From: Sphingobacterium phlebotomi
Lineage (GTDB): Bacteria; Bacteroidota; Bacteroidia; Sphingobacteriales; Sphingobacteriaceae
Assembly (NCBI RefSeq): GCF_008180195.1
Contig: NZ_VTAV01000010.1
Location: forward strand, 76,971 to 140,970
Length of the DNA: 64,000 bases
Reading direction: 5' to 3'
In this document: positions 45,479 to 53,564 of the stretch, in pieces
Position numbering within the stretch: position 1 is the stretch's first letter
Layout of the letters: every line of letters begins with the position of its first letter
The notes under the pieces: model-generated
What the model saw: only the letters and a program-made list of their open reading frames with translations
Told to the model about the DNA's origin: nothing
Databases searched by the model: none
Program-made: the position numbers and the translations under genes

Positions 45479-48400
45479 AGCTGAAGATAATATTTGGATT
45501 CTTGCTGTTTTTCTCGGTAGCCGATGTAATAGCACAAAGGTATTTGAAAGGGATCGTGACCGATATTGAGCACGAGCCGATCGAAGGCGTTCGGATAACT
45601 GTTGGAGGGCCTGAGGGCGAAGTAGTGATGTCGGATAAAGACGGCCGTTTTAATATTACGGTCGCTGATAAAGAAATGGAGGTGCACTTTTTTCATGTGG
45701 GGTATGCGGACAAGATGGAATCGATCGCTTCTCACCCTTTTAATGAAGATTTGCACGTGATGCTACTGACAAAAAATCAGGAAATCGAAGAAGTGGAAGT
45801 CGTGAGTACAGGTTATCAACAAATCCCTAAGGAACGGGTCACGGGTAGTTTCGAAGGCATAAGTAATGCAGATCTGACTAAACGTGTGTCTGCAAATATA
45901 CTCGACAAATTAGAAGGACAAGTGCCGGGTCTGCAGTATGATAGAAGACGAACCGGTTCACTTGATATCAATGTCCGAGGTATCAATACAATGTCCGAAG
46001 GGTTGATGGGGCCGCTGATTGTCGTTGATAACTTCCCGTTTGAGGGAAACTTACAGGACATAAACCCAAACGATGTTGCCTCAGTCACTATTTTAAAAGA
46101 TGCGGCAGCAGCTTCTATCTGGGGTGCACGCGCAGGTAACGGTGTTATCGTTATTAATCTAAAAAAGCCGATGGAAGGTAGATTTAACATTGACTTTTCC
46201 GCTAATTACACGGTTGTGGAGAAAGCTAGGTTAAAGGATGTCCCGCGGATCAGTTCTTCTGATTTTATCGATGTAGAGCGGATGCTATTTGAAAATGGGT
46301 ATTTTGACGCCGCTTACAATAGTCCCTATGCAAAGCTTACTGTTTTCTCGCCTGTGATCGATATGTTGTTTGCGAATCGGAATGAAGCCTTATCCGATGT
46401 TGCCCTCGAGGAGAATATCGCAAGACTTAGGAATATAGATGTTCGGGATCAGTTGCAGAAGTACCTTTATAGAAACGAAACACTGCAACAGTATGCCCTG
46501 GCGGTCTCTGGCGGGAATAATATCAATGCTTATCGAATGTCTGTATCTTATAACGGGACGGAAGGGACAAAAATCGGGGACAGCGATCAGAACCTGTCTA
46601 TAAACCTCCAAAATGAGTTGAAAATCAGCAATAAATTCGATCTGTCCGCTCGGCTAATGTTTTTGCAACATATAGGTAAGAGCGACGCAAATCCGATGGA
46701 TTATAATTTCTCGCCCGGAGGTGGCCGGGGCCCTTTATATCCTTACGCTGAACTGAAGAACGAAAACGGTGAAAATCTCGTTGTGCCCTATGTATACAAT
46801 CACCAATATATTGAAACGCTTGCTGGTGGGGAGTTACTGGATTGGCGGTTCGTTCCTTTAGATGAAGTTAGCCTTAATACAATAAATGCCAGCCGACAAC
46901 ATATCGATGCGCAGATCAACCTCAATTATGCACTGACACCATGGTTAAAAATAGATGGTTTATATAATTATCAGGGATCTCGCGCCGAAGATCAATTTCT
47001 ACGTCAGCAAGAGTCTTTTTATGCCAGAGACTTGATAAACAGATTTACGCAGATCAATGAGGAGGGTGTTCAGCACATTGTGCCTTTAGGTGCAATTAAT
47101 CAAATGGGAAATCAAAGAATGCAGGGTCAAAAGATCAGAGGGACTTTGCGTCTGAACAAAGATTTTCTGAACGGGGAGCATAGCATTAATATGGTGACAG
47201 GAGCGGAGCTTTCCGCTATGACACTTAATACAGCAGATTACACTGTTTTCGGTTATGACCCGTTATTAATGACGAATCAGCAGGTTGACTTACGGAATAT
47301 CTACCCTACATTTGATGGCCTTGCCGGTAACGCTAGAATTCCGACGACGGAAGGCTTTCTCGAAACCACGCGCAGATACGTTTCGCTGTTCGCTAATGCA
47401 GCATATACATGGCGACAGAAATATACTGCTTCATTCTCAGCTAGAAGAGACGCTTCCAATTTGTTCGGTGTCAACATTAATGATAAGTGGAACCCACTTT
47501 GGTCGGCAGGCCTTGCGTGGTCCTTGGATAGGGAGGACTTTCTAAAGGAGGTTTCATGGGTCGATGGTCTAAGAATGAGAGCAACTTATGGCCATAGTGG
47601 AAATTCTGGTGGGGTAGCGACGAGTTTGCCGACTATCAGCTACGTATCCGGGTCAAGCGCCAATCTCACCTCATTCCCTCGCGCGATGGTCAGCTCGCTC
47701 CCCAACCCATATCTTAAGTGGGAAGATGTACGCATGATAAATCTTGCGTTATCTTTCGATATTTTTAAGCGTGCCCTTAGCGGATCTGTCGAATACTTTA
47801 ACAAGAAATCGACCGACCTTCTGTCGCAGGATAATATTGATCCTACTGCTGGTTTATCAAGTGTACGTAGGAATGTTGGCGTGTTAAGAGGTAGTGGGTG
47901 GGATCTAAAACTGGCCGGTCGTGCCTCGATCGGTAATGTCCAATCGTCAACAACGGTATTTTTATCGATGGTGAAGGATGTTGTGAAGGAATACAGAGGT
48001 AATATCTCTAACGTAGGTACGTACGTAGCTAATGCTGGGGGTAGTTTGCGTCCGTTGCCTGACAGACAGTTGTATCCAGTTTTCGCGTTACGTTTTGAAG
48101 GACTTGATGGCGAAAACGGAGACCCACAAGGCTGGCGAAACGGTGAAGTGTCGAAAGAATACCAACAATTGCTTAGAGATTCTTTGCAGCATGCCGTTTA
48201 CTATGGAACGGGGCTGCCACCTCGTCACGGATCGTTGAAACAATCTATATCATGGAAAGATTTGAGTTTATCGTTCTTGATAAGCTATAAGTTCGGCCAT
48301 TATTTCCAAAAGCCTACGGTGCGATACCACGCGTTGTTCAACTCGTGGCTGGGACACAGTGATTTTGCTCATAGGTGGCAAAAGCCGGGGGACGAAAACT

Positions 48401-48687
48401 TCACAACAGTGCCATCCATGTCTTACCCCGCCAATAACATAAGGGATGACTTTTATGCCTACTCTGAAGCTAATATTGAAAAGGGGGATCTTATCAGGTT
48501 GCAGGATGTAAACCTTAGCTATAGATTCATGCGCTCTATCGGTGGCAAAAAATATACGTTTAATGTTTTTGGTGCAGTCAATAATGTAGCATTGCTTTGG
48601 ACCGCCAGTGAATCGGGGTTGGATCCTGACTATTTTAACATTCCGCCCTCTCGCCGATATAGTATGGGTATTAGTTGTAAATTTTAA
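45475..48687 (+). CDS. SusC/RagA-family TonB-linked outer-membrane protein
   Basis: A 1070-residue importer. The signal peptide (IIFGFLLFFSVADVIAQ) is followed by a carboxypeptidase-regulatory-like domain (about 20-100, GIVTDIEHEPIEGVRITVGG). The plug starts at EEVEVVSTGYQQIPKERVTGSF and contains INVRGINTMSEGLMGPLIVVD. The barrel ends RRYSMGISCKF. There is no STN domain, so it is not a FecR-type transducer, unlike the one at 19 kb. Its DNA is somewhat richer in Arg (AGA/AGG) codons than neighbours. Translationally coupled to the TlpA-like gene. The partner susD is frameshifted. Substrate unknown, perhaps peptides or a metal complex. Confidence 0.93.
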   Translation: MKLKIIFGFLLFFSVADVIAQRYLKGIVTDIEHEPIEGVRITVGGPEGEVVMSDKDGRFNITVADKEMEVHFFHVGYADKMESIASHPFNEDLHVMLLTKNQEIEEVEVVSTGYQQIPKERVTGSFEGISNADLTKRVSANILDKLEGQVPGLQYDRRRTGSLDINVRGINTMSEGLMGPLIVVDNFPFEGNLQDINPNDVASVTILKDAAAASIWGARAGNGVIVINLKKPMEGRFNIDFSANYTVVEKARLKDVPRISSSDFIDVERMLFENGYFDAAYNSPYAKLTVFSPVIDMLFANRNEALSDVALEENIARLRNIDVRDQLQKYLYRNETLQQYALAVSGGNNINAYRMSVSYNGTEGTKIGDSDQNLSINLQNELKISNKFDLSARLMFLQHIGKSDANPMDYNFSPGGGRGPLYPYAELKNENGENLVVPYVYNHQYIETLAGGELLDWRFVPLDEVSLNTINASRQHIDAQINLNYALTPWLKIDGLYNYQGSRAEDQFLRQQESFYARDLINRFTQINEEGVQHIVPLGAINQMGNQRMQGQKIRGTLRLNKDFLNGEHSINMVTGAELSAMTLNTADYTVFGYDPLLMTNQQVDLRNIYPTFDGLAGNARIPTTEGFLETTRRYVSLFANAAYTWRQKYTASFSARRDASNLFGVNINDKWNPLWSAGLAWSLDREDFLKEVSWVDGLRMRATYGHSGNSGGVATSLPTISYVSGSSANLTSFPRAMVSSLPNPYLKWEDVRMINLALSFDIFKRALSGSVEYFNKKSTDLLSQDNIDPTAGLSSVRRNVGVLRGSGWDLKLAGRASIGNVQSSTTVFLSMVKDVVKEYRGNISNVGTYVANAGGSLRPLPDRQLYPVFALRFEGLDGENGDPQGWRNGEVSKEYQQLLRDSLQHAVYYGTGLPPRHGSLKQSISWKDLSLSFLISYKFGHYFQKPTVRYHALFNSWLGHSDFAHRWQKPGDENFTTVPSMSYPANNIRDDFYAYSEANIEKGDLIRLQDVNLSYRFMRSIGGKKYTFNVFGAVNNVALLWTASESGLDPDYFNIPPSRRYSMGISCKF

Positions 48688-48697
48688 AAAGGTAATT

Positions 48698-50076
48698 ATG
48701 AAGTTTATATGTTTTTTCCGTTGTTCACGGGTCTTATTATGGATTGTTTGTACCAGTGTATTTTTTTCGTGTACTGAGTTTTTGGAAAAGAAAGCGAGTA
48801 GTGCATTTGCTTTGCCTGAAACGTTAAAGGATCTTAGGGCAATGCTGGATAACGAAGCACAGATAAATATGTTCGCTCCATCCTTACTAGAAATGGGGAC
48901 GGATGATATCTACGTGCGGCCTGAGGTATTAAAAGCGAGGCCACAGGCAGAACAACTTATATATTCATGGCAACAGAGTATATTAAGAAGCGAAATAGCA
49001 AGTTGGAATCTACCTTACAGGGTTATTATGATGAGCAATGTTATTTTTGAAGCTCTGGACCGAGGTGTGGAAGGTAGGGATGCCGAGAAAAACATTATCC
49101 GGGGCGAGGCTCTTTTTGTTAGGGCTTACGCGTATTTGGCATTAGCTCAGCTATATTGTAATACGTATGATGAAACAACAAGCTCGCATGATTTGGGTTT
49201 GCCTTTACGGGTCGTTTCGGATTTTAACACGATATATGCAAGATCGTCGGTGCAGGAAACATACGATCTGATAGTCAGCGATTTTAAAACAGCGACGGAA
49301 GCGCTACCCGAAAGCGTTGCCTTGCCAACACGTCCGTCGAAAGCAGCGGCATATGGTGCCCTGGCACGGACCTACCTCATTATGGGGCGCTACGATGATG
49401 CTAAGAATGCGGCAGAAAGTGCCTTAGCTATTAAGAACGACCTGTTGGATTATAATGATTTGGACGCTTCCAGTAATTTTCCGTTTGGTGTATTTCATGA
49501 TGAAGTTATCTACAATGCTTATACAACCCAAGGTTTACTATTGGTCGCGTCCCGTGCGCTTATCCCGGATGATTTATACGCTTCTTACGATGAAAAGACC
49601 GTAGAAAGCAATTGTTTTTTAATAAATCAGCGAATGGCGACGTTGTTTTTAAAGGAAATTACGGCGGAAGGGTTGCTTCCTATTTTTCAGGTATCTGCAC
49701 GGATGAACTATACTTGATAAGTGCAGAATGCGAAGCAAGGGTAGGAGACGTAGATAAGGCATCGTTGGCGCTTAATACACTACTTGAAAAACGATGGCAG
49801 CGAAATGAATATGTCCCTATCCTACAAAATGACCGTAATACTTTATTAGAGATTGTACTGCTCGAAAGGAGAAAACAGTTGTTGAAGAGAGGACTTCGTT
49901 GGAGTGATCTTAGGCGCTTGAACAAAGATTCGCGATTTGCAAAGGTTTTAACGAGGGAAATAGAGTTTGATGGAAATATAGAAACATATGAACTGCGACC
50001 CAATGATGTCCAGTATACATATCCTATACCTTTGGCGGTAATTGAGCAGCAAGCGTACGAACAAAACCCAATTTAA
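48698..50076 (+). pseudogene. SusD/RagB-family gene with -1 frameshift
   Basis: Two frames together make a normal-length SusD (about 459 residues). The first frame runs from a lipoprotein signal (VCTSVFFSCTEFLEKK) to residue about 307. The second continues from FFNKSANGDVVFKGNYGG through YLISAECEARVGDVDKASLALN and ERRKQLLKRGLRWSDLRRLN to the end. The break is at six T (49615-49620), in the heptamer T_TTT_TTA. One missing T, or a -1 slip, restores CFFNKSANG exactly. Unslipped, the product stops at 49717 with its C-terminal third lost. Sequencing error, recent mutation, or programmed/transcriptional slippage are all possible. Confidence 0.85.
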
Positions 50077-50103
50077 AAGGAGCTGGCAAACGGCCAGCTC
50101 CTT
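50077..50103. terminator. Hairpin between susD and the DUF6520-like gene
   Basis: A perfect 11-bp stem (AAGGAGCTGGC 50077-50087 with GCCAGCTCCTT 50093-50103) with a 5-nt loop starts right after the susD stop. The T-tract is short. It probably acts for both convergent genes. Confidence 0.65.
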
Positions 50104-50116
50104 CTGATTGACAGCA

Positions 50117-50554
50117 CTATAGCGATCTAAACGCTTGCACGGTTTCATTCAAAGTTGGCTCACGATCCTCGTTATTTAATGAGTCGTGTGCATCTTGAAT
50201 CTGAGATAAAACGGTTTGTCCAGATGTGCCTGGGACAGGGGCAGCCATATCAGGTTTGCCTCCACTTGCGGGAGCTGAAATCTCACATATCTGTTCCGGA
50301 AGCTGATCGCAAGGTGTTGAAGGTGGCGTTGAGGTGTAGTTGTCTGGATCGGTAGGGTCATTACTTACCGAACCGTTGAAATACCAGGCTGAGAAGACGA
50401 GCGTTGCTGCAGGTTCAACCGCTTCTTCCGTATTTCCCTTATTCTTACCTTTTTTCTTGTCCATCACGCTCGCATTGGCACTCATCCCGATTGCCAAGAA
50501 AGCTAAGATTAGAGTGAAGAGTGACGGGGTCTTCACTATTTGTTTTGTACTCAT
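50117..50554 (-). CDS. Small exported protein, DUF6520-like
   Basis: A 145-residue protein with a signal peptide (SLFTLILAFLAIGMSANAS), then a Lys-rich patch (DKKKGKNKGN). A core follows with AWYFNGSVSNDPTDPDNYT and a Cys pair (PCDQLPEQICEI), the pattern of the DUF6520 family found next to TlpA/SusCD loci in Sphingobacteriaceae. The C-terminal 50 residues (GGKPDMAAPVPGTSGQ onward) are low-complexity. It may be a small secreted peptide or substrate-like protein. Function unknown. Confidence 0.7.
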   Translation of the reverse strand: MSTKQIVKTPSLFTLILAFLAIGMSANASVMDKKKGKNKGNTEEAVEPAATLVFSAWYFNGSVSNDPTDPDNYTSTPPSTPCDQLPEQICEISAPASGGKPDMAAPVPGTSGQTVLSQIQDAHDSLNNEDREPTLNETVQAFRSL

Positions 50555-50845
50555 ATCAACGGTGATATCTTGTTTTTACTTGCATATCTTTATTTATCCT
50601 CGCGAAGCGCTTACGAGTACTTTTTATTTTCTGGGGCCGGCCAGTCAGCGTCTGCTAAGGGCATGGCCCTGATCGTGAACACCGCAAATTTTCGTCTGTA
50701 CTGTTTTGTTTTCATGTTTACTTCATCAATCTGTGATACTTACAAAGCAAAACTAATACAGAATGCAGTGCAGGTGTTTGTCCGTTTTTGATATCTTGAA
50801 TTATCCATTTTTGATTTGTAAATTGCAAAGACCTATTGAAGGAGC

Positions 50846-51206
50846 ATGCCAAAGCAATCAGGTACTATGGAAGTAAAAAGAATAGTCGCTAATATCAGCA
50901 CACAACAAATTGATGCTGCACAACATTTTTACGGAGAGGTGTATCTTGATGGATCATGGTTGGATAACGAGCTATGGCAATACGGAAACCATGCGTGTGC
51001 AGATAGCTGTTGCAACCGAAGGTGGATCAGGAACTGCCGTACCCGACCTATCCATCGAAGTGGATGATATCGAGGAAGCTTATGCGCGAATGAAAGAACA
51101 TGGATACGAAATCGAATATGGTCTGGTCGATGAGCCGTGGGGCGTGCGTCGGTTTTATGTGAGAGATCCATTTGGAAAATTGATCAACATCCTGATGCAT
51201 TTATAG
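50846..51206 (+). pseudogene. Frameshifted VOC-family (glyoxalase-like) gene
   Basis: A good ribosome-binding site (GAAGGAG at 50835-50841) precedes ATG 50846. The first frame gives EVKRIVANISTQQIDAAQHFYGEV, the usual opening of a VOC domain. The second frame, offset by +1, gives LMDHGWITSYGNTETMRVQIAV, AVPDLSIEVDDIEEAYARMKE and VRRFYVRDPFGKLINILMHL, the rest of the same domain. A small deletion near 50940 has removed part of the loop after GEV and shifted the frame. Unless it is a sequencing error, the gene is inactive. Its end overlaps the convergent AraC gene by 6 bp. Confidence 0.85.
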
Positions 51207-52223
51207 CGAAACACGATAGTGTAAGCGATATAACTCATCCTTGTATGCACCCGGCGTTTGCCCGGTGTGCTTTTTAAAGAACCGGCTGAATGATGCGACG
51301 CTGGAAAATTGGCAACGCTCGGCAACATCGCCCAATTGCTGATAGTAGAGAAGCTCTTTTTTGCAACGCACAAGCAGAAAGCGATCTTTATAACTTCTGG
51401 GAGAAAGAAGCTTCTCGTCTTTAAATACACGACATAGATGAGCAGCAGTCACGCCCAGATCGTCGGCTACGTGCTGGATACTGAAGGCCTGCCCGTGGGT
51501 ATGCACATAGGCTTTAACCAGCTCAATGGCATTATCGGCCAGATGTTGTACTGGGTTTATCTGTTCGTACTCCTCGTGGACCTTCAGTCTGGAAAGCTGT
51601 ACCAGCCGGCTCAGTTCATCAAAAATGAAAGTCTCGTTATTGAAATCGCCTTTCGTTAAATTTTTACAGAGATGGGTAATATGGAGCCGGGTTTTCGGCC
51701 CAATGAGAAAATCGATGCTGTGGATCAGGCTTTTCGCGTTATTGCGATAGCCATCGATCACCTCATGTAAAAAACGAAAGCTGCGCTCATTGCCATCGCG
51801 AAAGATACCGCCATCGAAGTAAAACCCAAAGATTTGATGTTGCCCCCGAGAAAGTTCAACGTGATAATCGCCGGGAGGCACATACAGATAACGGGCGCGG
51901 CTTTGAGCAAGGGTGCAAACAAGATCAGCCCCAGCATCCCGGATCAGAATGTCGTCGTTTCCCTCGACGACATAGACCACATACAAATCCCCGATATCGA
52001 CACGGACAGGAATAGTGACAACCTGCTCGAGCCATAGATCATAACCAAAGAGATAACCATGTTTGCCATCAAATTCTTGTGCAATGGCCCAATTTTCTTC
52101 TTTGGTATAGTACTGCTTGTCTGCGTGTCGGATGTTGAGCGAAGGTTTTGGCTGCTCGGACGCTTGATCGGTAATCGCTTGGCCAAAGTGAGCAAGGAAG
52201 TTGACGTGTAGGCCTTTTTTCAT
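51201..52223 (-). CDS. AraC-family transcriptional regulator
   Basis: 340 residues from the ATG at 52223 (the longer frame adds 18 unlikely residues). The N-terminal part is a cupin-like sensing domain (VYVVEGNDDILIRDAGADLVCTLAQSRARYLYVPPGDYHVELSRGQHQIFGFYF). The C-terminal AraC HTH pair (about 245-335) includes IQHVADDLGVTAAHLCRVFKDEKLLSPRSYKDRFLL and VASFSRFFKKHTGQTPGAYKDE, both helices intact. It probably activates a nearby transporter or catabolic locus on binding a small molecule. Candidates are the adjacent TlpA-SusCD or the PUL at 53.5 kb. Confidence 0.9.
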   Translation of the reverse strand: MKKGLHVNFLAHFGQAITDQASEQPKPSLNIRHADKQYYTKEENWAIAQEFDGKHGYLFGYDLWLEQVVTIPVRVDIGDLYVVYVVEGNDDILIRDAGADLVCTLAQSRARYLYVPPGDYHVELSRGQHQIFGFYFDGGIFRDGNERSFRFLHEVIDGYRNNAKSLIHSIDFLIGPKTRLHITHLCKNLTKGDFNNETFIFDELSRLVQLSRLKVHEEYEQINPVQHLADNAIELVKAYVHTHGQAFSIQHVADDLGVTAAHLCRVFKDEKLLSPRSYKDRFLLVRCKKELLYYQQLGDVAERCQFSSVASFSRFFKKHTGQTPGAYKDELYRLHYRVSL

Positions 52224-52382
52224 GATTTGGTGATGTAGATGTTTTACAAAAAAAATAGAAGCATAGATACCCGTCAAGTGACAGGGGTGACATGGAACAA
52301 CAGGAAATCAGAAAGACTTTTAGCGAATGGTCGGCCAATGTTGGAATTGACCGGGTGACATCGGGATCCAAAAAAAGAAAAA

Positions 52383-52550
52383 ATGAAAGAAAGAAAATTA
52401 ACTAGCGCCCCCGCTGACGTACAGCGGATTCTAAAGCGGGCATCTAAAGGAAGGGCATATTCATTGGCGCAAGTAAGTGCGTTGGCAATAAGCATCATGA
52501 GAGAGGCTGGAAATTGTGAAATCGTGTTGCCGGGAATGGGACTGGTTTAG
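52383..52550 (+). CDS. Small basic ORF, 55 residues
   Basis: MKERKLTSAPADVQRIL, then KRASKGRAYSLAQVSALAISIMREAG and a hydrophobic end (EIVLPGMGLV). No signal peptide. A strong hairpin (52563-52602) follows its stop, and an HTH ORF comes next on the same strand. This resembles short gene pairs seen on accessory elements, but I cannot name it. Confidence 0.4.
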   Translation: MKERKLTSAPADVQRILKRASKGRAYSLAQVSALAISIMREAGNCEIVLPGMGLV

Positions 52551-52562
52551 CGTAACATAACA

Positions 52563-52602
52563 GGGAGAACCTGCTGGACGGAAACCGTCTGCGCGGGCTC
52601 CC
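52563..52602 (+). terminator. Nested GC-rich hairpin
   Basis: GGGAG...CTCCC encloses GACGG-AAA-CCGTC with an additional CCTGC/GCGGG-type pairing; a weak AT-rich tail (ATTTATATATT) follows. Likely an RNA hairpin ending the small ORF. Confidence 0.5.
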
Positions 52603-52616
52603 ATTTATATATTGAT

Positions 52617-52841
52617 GTGGAGTTACCGCAAAACTGTACGGCTGCTCCGAAACCGGACGAAATGCACACGTTGCTAACCCGAAAGGAAGTGATGCATAAG
52701 CTGAACATTAAAGATAGTACCTATACCCGTTGGGTAGACCGCGGTATCTTGGCGCCGCGGATTATGGGGACGCGGCATTTCTATACCGAAGATGATCTGG
52801 GAGGTGCTTTCGAGGAAAGCAAGCGCAAAGGCAAGCGTTGA
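52617..52841 (+). CDS. Excisionase/MerR-like HTH protein
   Basis: A 74-residue protein from GTG 52617; ATG 52662 gives 59 residues and may be the true start. The winged-helix HTH_17 pattern is clear: LLTRKEVMHKLNIKDSTYTRWVDRGILAPRIMGTRHFYTEDDL. It ends in a basic tail (ESKRKGKR). Such proteins are recombination directionality factors or small DNA-binding regulators on mobile elements. No integrase is nearby, so it may be a relic. Confidence 0.6.
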   Translation: MELPQNCTAAPKPDEMHTLLTRKEVMHKLNIKDSTYTRWVDRGILAPRIMGTRHFYTEDDLGGAFEESKRKGKR

Positions 52842-52873
52842 CATCATAGAGACTTTGTGCATCTGATTGGCGC

Positions 52874-52914
52874 AAGGGGAGGTACATCGATCATCGTGCT
52901 TCCCCTTTGTTTTT
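52874..52914 (+). terminator. Terminator-like hairpin after the HTH ORF
   Basis: AAGGGGAGGTAC pairs imperfectly with GTGCTTCCCCTT, followed by TGTTTTT. It lies 33 bp past the HTH gene stop and at the edge of the degenerate repeat field. Confidence 0.55.
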
Positions 52915-53355
52915 CCGTACGCCGGCGTCTTGACGGCGTACTACTTTGTTGGTGTGCCGGGCAAGGATGCGGTTCTTTTGTACGGGAAACGGATTTCGGC
53001 ATACGCCGACACGGTGAAGATGACCATCTTGTTCATATCTCCATGCGGGGAAGCCGCACTTCCGTGTGCCGAGGTGATACTGTTGCCTTCCATAACCAAT
53101 CTTCCGTCCTTCTAGGTAATTGCCTTGCCCAACGAAAATAAACTTCTGTGCAGCAAAGTGATTTCGGCATACGACAAGATGTTTGTCTTGGGCAAGGGAT
53201 TTGTTGATCCATATGCCGACGTGAAAAAGATGGCCGGAAGTTTCATCGGGTTGGGCAACGAAGTGATTTCGGCGGACGACGACGTTACGCTCCTGCTCAT
53301 CGATAGGGTACTTCCGTCCGCCGAAGCGATACTTCCGTCCGGGTTGCCGACGGAA
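52915..53355. repeat. GC-rich field of degenerate short repeats
   Basis: About 440 bp with recurring modules: GATTTCGGCATACG (near 52992 and 53160) and GATTTCGGCGGACG (near 53265); ACTTCCGTGTGCCGAG and ACTTCCGTCCGCCGAA, both followed by a GATACT-like box; and GGGCAAG/GGGCAAC several times. The GC content is visibly higher than on both flanks. Frames on both strands stay open but give only repetitive peptides (ISAYAD, ISAYDK, PSAEAILPS), so I do not treat it as coding. Confidence 0.6.
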
Positions 53356-53564
53356 TTGTCGTCAGTTTCTGTTAAAATCTTCCTGCCGAGACCACTTTTA
53401 TTGCTCGCTCCCCAATTTTTGAAAGGTGTATATAGATTTTAGAAAAAATATTTGGTATTTTATTTTTATTGCTTTATGTTTGCTTTATAGTTATAGACCA
53501 CACCAGACCAGACTAATTTAAGGAAGGTTAGTCTAAGGGCCGGTATCTAAAAAATGAGGAATCA
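53356..53564. other. Leader region of the polysaccharide-utilisation locus
   Basis: AT-rich DNA. At 53494-53515 are GACCA-type 5-bp repeats (AGACCACACCAGACCAGACT), sharing ACCAGACCAG with the GntR gene's upstream region. An inverted repeat AGACTAA (53510-53516)/TTAGTCT (53528-53534) follows. This is the likely control region of the locus. Confidence 0.5.
53494..53515 (+). promoter_or_regulatory. Possible operator with GACCA repeats (copy 2)
   Basis: A series of 5-bp repeats GACCA-CACCA-GACCA-GACTA, 50-70 bp upstream of the first gene of the locus. It matches copy 1 (31000-31012) over CAnACCAGACCAG. This could be the target of the GntR regulator encoded at 29.9-30.9 kb, or of another regulator. 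Confidence 0.4.

Noticed and set aside
52867..53442. Open frames on both strands of the GC-rich repeat field
   Set aside because: They overlap each other, give only repetitive peptides (ISAYAD-like) and have no start signals; better explained by the repeats.
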